DNA of 64,000 nucleotides from Pseudomonas sp. ADAK13 (GTDB taxonomy: Bacteria > Pseudomonadota > Gammaproteobacteria > Pseudomonadales > Pseudomonadaceae), in the NCBI RefSeq assembly GCF_012935715.1, contig NZ_CP052860.1:5766001-5830000 (forward strand). Reading direction: 5' to 3'. Shown one piece after another: positions 60,329 to 64,000 of the stretch. Position 1 is the stretch's first letter. Every line of letters starts with the position of its first letter. The translations under genes were made by a program, and so were the position numbers. The notes beneath the pieces are model-generated. The model searched no databases, was not told the DNA's origin, and saw only the letters and a list, made by a program, of their open reading frames with translations.

Positions 60329-61513
60329 ATGATCGCTCATACCCCCACACTTTTCGCCTGTGTTGCCCTGGTGGCGACGATAATGGCGTTTTGTTTGATT
60401 CTGGTCGGCCAGTTCAATCAGCGTGACGGTTTGCTGACCATTGGCTGTGGCCTGTTGGCGCATGCCCTTGCCTATGTGGGTTACACCTTGTATGGCCATG
60501 CACCGTTGTGGTTTACCTACGGCGCCGCCAACACACTGCTAGCGGTGGCCCTGGCCTTTTATGGGGCCAGTGTATTCAGGATTGTTGAGTTGCCGGTCTC
60601 CTGGTGGCGGGTATTCGCCCCCGCGGCGTTGATGCTGCTGTTGATGGTCGGCCTGATCGACACCCTGGAACCGCGAATGCTCGCGGCCACACTGGTCTTG
60701 ATGGTGCAGTGCGCATTGATCATCTACTGGACCCGCCGCTATGTCCCCGCCCAGGGGCGGGCACGGATGCTGTTGATCATCGGGTCGAGCATCAGCCTGA
60801 TTGGCTTGGGCATGCGGGTGGTGGCCGTGCTGGGCGGAGGGGCTGCCGAGATGCGTTACGACGTCAGCAACCTCAAGCAAACCATCTCGGTCAGTATCGG
60901 CACCTTCACCGCAATGATGATCTCCCTCGGCTTGGTGTTGTTGTCCAAAGAGCGCAGTGAATCCTTGCTTCAGCACATGGCGTTGCGTGATGTGCTGACG
61001 GGCATCCTTAACCGTCGGGCGATCCTTGATCAGTTTTCCACCGAGTTGGAACGCGCGCGCCGCGACGGTTCCTGCCTGGCAGTGGCGATGGTCGACATCG
61101 ATCACTTCAAACAGATCAATGACCGGTATGGACACCTGGCGGGGGACGAAGTGATTTGTCACTGCGTTAACCACCTCACCCGGCGCCTTCGTCAATCCGA
61201 CAGCATTGGCCGTTATGGTGGCGAGGAGTTTCTGTTATTGCTGCCTGGCACTGACTCAGAAGGCGCCATTGCCGCACTGGATACACTGCGCGCCTCGTTG
61301 GCCGAGTCGCCGGCTTACTACGGTGATTCAACCATCTCACTGCGCATCAGCATCGGTGTTTGCTGCGGGGTACCTGATGAAGGCGACACCACAGCGAGCC
61401 TGCTTGCCAGGGCGGACGCGGCACTTTATGAAGCCAAGGGCTTGGGGCGCAATACCTTGCGGTTGGCGCCGCCGTATTTCCAGCCGAGTGAAGCGCCGCT
61501 CAGTTCTGCATGA
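60329..61513 (+). CDS. Membrane-bound diguanylate cyclase (GGDEF)
   Basis: This 394-residue protein has about six or seven N-terminal membrane segments (residues 5-215) with little loop, then a GGDEF domain (about 225-385). The active site is GRYGGEEFLLLLPG, and RQSD five residues ahead of GGEEF is an intact RxxD inhibitory site, so product feedback is expected. DVLTGILNRRAILDQF and MVDIDHFKQINDRYGHLAGD are canonical. It should make c-di-GMP from two GTP at the inner membrane. It is a single gene, unlinked to the phosphodiesterases at 30-36 kb. Confidence 0.9.
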   Translation: MIAHTPTLFACVALVATIMAFCLILVGQFNQRDGLLTIGCGLLAHALAYVGYTLYGHAPLWFTYGAANTLLAVALAFYGASVFRIVELPVSWWRVFAPAALMLLLMVGLIDTLEPRMLAATLVLMVQCALIIYWTRRYVPAQGRARMLLIIGSSISLIGLGMRVVAVLGGGAAEMRYDVSNLKQTISVSIGTFTAMMISLGLVLLSKERSESLLQHMALRDVLTGILNRRAILDQFSTELERARRDGSCLAVAMVDIDHFKQINDRYGHLAGDEVICHCVNHLTRRLRQSDSIGRYGGEEFLLLLPGTDSEGAIAALDTLRASLAESPAYYGDSTISLRISIGVCCGVPDEGDTTASLLARADAALYEAKGLGRNTLRLAPPYFQPSEAPLSSA

Positions 61514-61547
61514 ATGCCCAGAACGCCTGACGTATCCGCGAGGCCCT

Positions 61548-62091
61548 TCACGCTGCCGCCTGGAGCTTTTCCTGGGTGGCAGGCTTGAGAATCGGCGTTA
61601 AGCAGAACATCAGGATGGTGACACCAAAAAGGGTCGCGTAGGACAAGGTATAGCTACCCAAGTGGTCGCGCAAAGCGCCGAAACAGAGCGGCCCAAGTGC
61701 CGCGATCAGATAGCCAATGAACAGCATGAAGACCGTCCAGGCACCTGCTTGCTCGGGTGAGTCAACGTTATCCAGCGCCAGCGTCATTGCGACCGTGAAG
61801 CCCATCCCAAGACCGACTGCTGCCAGAACTACATACGCGCCAGGGGCCAGCGTCGGCGCAAGCCACATACCCGCCATGCCAAGGCCTGCGACCAAAGAAG
61901 AGAAGCCCAGCAGTGGACGACGATCGTGTGCTTTACCTGGGAGCATCCCGGCGCCGACGCTTGCCAATGCAAAAACCGCGGTGAACAAGCCAAGCAGCAC
62001 GCCCGGGGGCAGGTGCGTTACCGCCGTTTCAGACGATGCAGGAGCAAGCCACGCGAACCGGGCCTTTGGATACGAAATGCGTACTCATCCA
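61548..62091 (-). pseudogene. Truncated MFS transporter (CynX/NimT-like), C-terminal half only
   Basis: The open frame encodes the last five or six membrane segments of a CynX/NimT-type carrier (LLGLFTAVFALASVGAGMLP, VLAAVGLGMGFTVAMTLALD, LIAALGPLCFGALRDHLGSY). It keeps reading upstream of a possible GTG at 62000 as far as a stop near 62092, through FAWLAPASSETAVTHLPPGV, which resembles the loop before TM7. The first half of the transporter is missing: a regulator gene remnant begins at once on the other strand. It is therefore a remnant, not a functional carrier. Confidence 0.72.
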
Positions 62092-62160
62092 GACCCAGCT
62101 GAAGTGACAAATGTCGGCATGTGTATGAGCTGACCGAAGTGAGCCATGGAGGAGGGTGGT

Positions 62161-62693
62161 GTGACGCGAGAAATTCGTACAGTCGCTGTTTGTGAGGCGA
62201 GTCCTGAACGCAGCGAAGATTACCTGGACTACCGTGATGTTCCCCGGCAAATGACGGTCCTGGTTCGAAATCAACACACCGGCGAATACAATGAGCCTCA
62301 CACGCACAAGCACGGGCAGGTGCTCTATGCGTCCAGTGGCGTCATGCGTGTTGCCGCGCAAAATGGACTGTGGTTCCTACCGCCGAAAAGAGCACTGTGG
62401 ATCCCTGCGGGCGTTGTGCATGACCAACTGATGCTCAGTCCGGTCAAGCTCCGTTCGGTTTATATCGATCCAGAGGCATCACAGGCATTCGGCGCCGAGT
62501 GCAAGGTGCTTGAAGTCTCAGTGATGTTGCGTGAGCTGATTCTGGCCTTGGCAGACCAGCCGGTCGAATATCCTCAGAACGTTCGCAATGCGCACATTGG
62601 GGGGGGTTGATCCTCAGCGAGCTTGAATTGTCGCGCAGCTTGTTCCGACGGATAATGGGCGAGTCGCCTAGAGAATTCTTGATCAGGGGATAG
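62161..62693 (+). pseudogene. Decayed AraC-family regulator (NimR-like)
   Basis: From GTG 62161 (AGGAGG five bases upstream) the frame encodes an intact AraC-type cupin sensor domain: EPHTHKHGQVLYASSGVMRV, GLWFLPPKRALWIPAGVVHD. It stops at TGA 62608-62610 just after a run of eight G (62599-62606). In the next frame, 62607-62693 continues LILSELELSRSLFRRIMGES PREFLIRG and stops, so most of the two helix-turn-helix motifs is missing. A one-base slip in the G-run plus a deletion explains both. It is divergent from the truncated MFS gene, as nimR is from nimT in E. coli. Confidence 0.72.
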
Positions 62694-62855
62694 CGGTGAG
62701 CCAATCGCTTGTTTACGAGAACATCCCCACGCCACGTGCGGGCTTTCCACAATGAAATAATCTTCGGATCAACGCTGGACTCAGTGAAAAGCTGAACTTA
62801 TTCAATCAGCCTGCCTGCTTAATAGGCGCTATTTACCGCATAGAGGGGAATGTTA

Positions 62856-63776
62856 ATGGATGTCTCACCACGAATATCGCTCACGTCTCAAGGACCGGAG
62901 TTTTCTCGAATCGTGTATGGCATGTGGCGCTTGAACGAGTGGTCTCTATCGGTCCGCGAACGCCAGGAACTTATTGAGGCAGCACTCGAACTGGGTGTGA
63001 CGAGCTTCGATCACGCGGACATTTACGGTGGCTATCAGTCCGAAGAATTGTTTGGTGAAGCGCTCGCTGCAGCACCGCACTTGCGCAAACACATGCAACT
63101 TGTCAGCAAGTGTGGAATCAAGCTGATCTCTTCTCGGCGACCAGAGCATCGACTCAAGAGTTACGACACGAGCTTCAGTCACATTGTCGCGTCAGCCGAA
63201 AGCTCACTACGAGCCCTGCGCACCGAGTACCTTGACTTACTATTAATACATCGTCCTGATCCGTTGATGGATGCAGATGAAGTTGCACGCGCATTCATGG
63301 TGTTACGCCAGGAGGGAAAAGTTCGCCATTTCGGCGTGTCGAATTTCTCACCGGCCCAGTTTAGTCTGCTCCAGGACCGGTTGGCCGCCAATGGTATGAC
63401 ATTGGTCACGAATCAGGTCGAATGCTCATTGCTGCACCTGGCCCCTGTCTACGATGGGACGTTTGACCAAGCTCAACAGTTGAAGTGCGCTCCAATACTG
63501 TGGTCGCCACTCGCCGGCGGGAGTCTTTTTACCGATTCAGGCCCTGTGGCCAAGCGAATCAGGGAAAGCCTGACACGCATAGGAGAGCAATTAGGAGAGT
63601 CTGCAACAACGGTTCTTATGGCGTGGTTGCTTGCGTTGCCATGCCAACCGTTGCCCATTGTAGGATCGAGACGTCTCGATGTTTTACGTGAATCAGTACG
63701 TGCTTGCCAGCTGGCCATTACGAAAGATCACTGGTTCGAACTTTTGCTCGCGGCACAGGGGACCGAAGTACCGTAA
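62856..63776 (+). CDS. Aldo/keto reductase (YdhF-like)
   Basis: A 306-residue aldo/keto reductase: RIVYGMWRLNEW, the catalytic Asp/Tyr in TSFDHADIYGGY (about residues 47-58), LVSKCGIK with the Lys, DLLLIHRPDP with the His, RHFGVSNFSPAQF, TNQVECSLLH and the cofactor segment LPIVGSRRLDVLRESVRA. It resembles E. coli YdhF. ATG 62856 has GAGGGG about seven bases upstream; ATG 62850 is in frame but too close to it. It would reduce aldehydes or ketones with NADPH. The gene is visibly richer in A+T than most of the window and stands alone. Confidence 0.87.
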   Translation: MDVSPRISLTSQGPEFSRIVYGMWRLNEWSLSVRERQELIEAALELGVTSFDHADIYGGYQSEELFGEALAAAPHLRKHMQLVSKCGIKLISSRRPEHRLKSYDTSFSHIVASAESSLRALRTEYLDLLLIHRPDPLMDADEVARAFMVLRQEGKVRHFGVSNFSPAQFSLLQDRLAANGMTLVTNQVECSLLHLAPVYDGTFDQAQQLKCAPILWSPLAGGSLFTDSGPVAKRIRESLTRIGEQLGESATTVLMAWLLALPCQPLPIVGSRRLDVLRESVRACQLAITKDHWFELLLAAQGTEVP

Positions 63777-64000
63777 TGAGTGGTGAAGGTCGAGAGCCTT
63801 TGATGTAGATGAAGGTGTCTCCCGTCGGTAGCAATCGGGAATTGCAGGTGCAACCTTGCACCGTTCGGAATGCTGCTCAGGGGGCATCATATTACTCGCG
63901 AATTGAGGCTGCTCATTGCCCCTCTCAGCTAGGTGATGCGTCGATTTGTGGATTTCCACAGGTAACGCTTTGTCTCGGCGCACGTATCAGCAGTGGCCCG
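63777..64000. other. Right-hand end with no recognised gene
   Basis: A minus-strand open frame (63693-63983) covers most of this end but overlaps the reductase gene, has no ribosome-binding site and resembles nothing known to me. I see no RNA gene, repeat or attachment site here. Confidence 0.4.

Noticed and set aside
62029..62361. Minus-strand frame between the MFS and AraC remnants
   Set aside because: It overlaps the AraC cupin coding sequence in antisense and matches nothing known.
63693..63983. Minus-strand 96-codon frame at the right edge
   Set aside because: It overlaps the aldo/keto reductase end and lacks a ribosome-binding site and homology.
1..64000. CRISPR arrays, tRNA or rRNA genes, insertion sequences
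   Set aside because: No regularly spaced repeats, cloverleaf-like sequence with CCA end, rRNA-like stretch or transposase frame was found by reading the window; this was done by eye, not with a model search.

Overview
The window looks like chromosomal DNA of a Pseudomonas of the fluorescens group. It is GC-rich with dense gene packing. It carries two OprD-family porins, an RlhA-type U32 protein, a short Pseudomonas-type trehalose synthase, REP/REPIN-like inverted repeats and a RocR-like c-di-GMP phosphodiesterase. No tRNA, rRNA, CRISPR array or insertion sequence was seen. The species assignment is an inference from gene content.

Layout. 1-4.6 kb: end of a sugar (ribose-type) ABC importer operon (ATPase end, permease, binding protein), its LacI regulator and a xylulokinase-type kinase, probably for pentose or pentitol use. 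4.6-12.5 kb: housekeeping and small accessory genes (LysR, SDR lacking the catalytic lysine, NmrA-like, Lrp/AsnC with an EamA exporter, an orphan membrane protein, rlhA, RidA), with two REP-like repeats. 12.6-16.4 kb: OprD porin, a 580-base gap with an orphan intrinsic terminator (sRNA candidate), a bicupin protein and a LysR. 16.5-23.7 kb: trehalose synthase, then a minus-strand catabolic unit of MHS transporter, OprD porin, LacI regulator and nucleoside hydrolase. Two copies of a TCTAC.CGCGTAGA palindrome mark its likely LacI operators.

23.8-42.3 kb is the most distinctive part. A complete type-1-like chaperone-usher cluster (fimA-C-D-F-G-H order) is followed by a Roc/Bvg-like signalling block: REC-EAL, NarL-type response regulator, hybrid kinase, a second REC-EAL and a lone REC. 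A second chaperone-usher cluster with two major pilins follows. A palindrome GGAAnTTTCC lies upstream of five genes in this block. At the two duplicated pilin promoters it is repeated at 22-base spacing, centred near -64 and -42 from a predicted start. I infer one response-regulator regulon coupling both fimbriae to c-di-GMP turnover. Two of the three extra receiver domains have lost the phospho-accepting aspartate.

42.3-52.7 kb: an RND tripartite efflux operon, a sulfonate-type binding protein with an FMN-dependent monooxygenase, and a chemoreceptor with a FliA-type promoter. 52.7-59.4 kb: a two-gene unit of a 1820-residue SF1 helicase (degenerate kinase-like N-terminus, nuclease-like and WGR C-terminus) and an M48-type zinc peptidase, possibly a defence or stress system. 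59.6-64 kb: a thymidylate-kinase-like protein, a diguanylate cyclase, a decayed NimT/NimR-like pair, an aldo/keto reductase and an unassigned right end.
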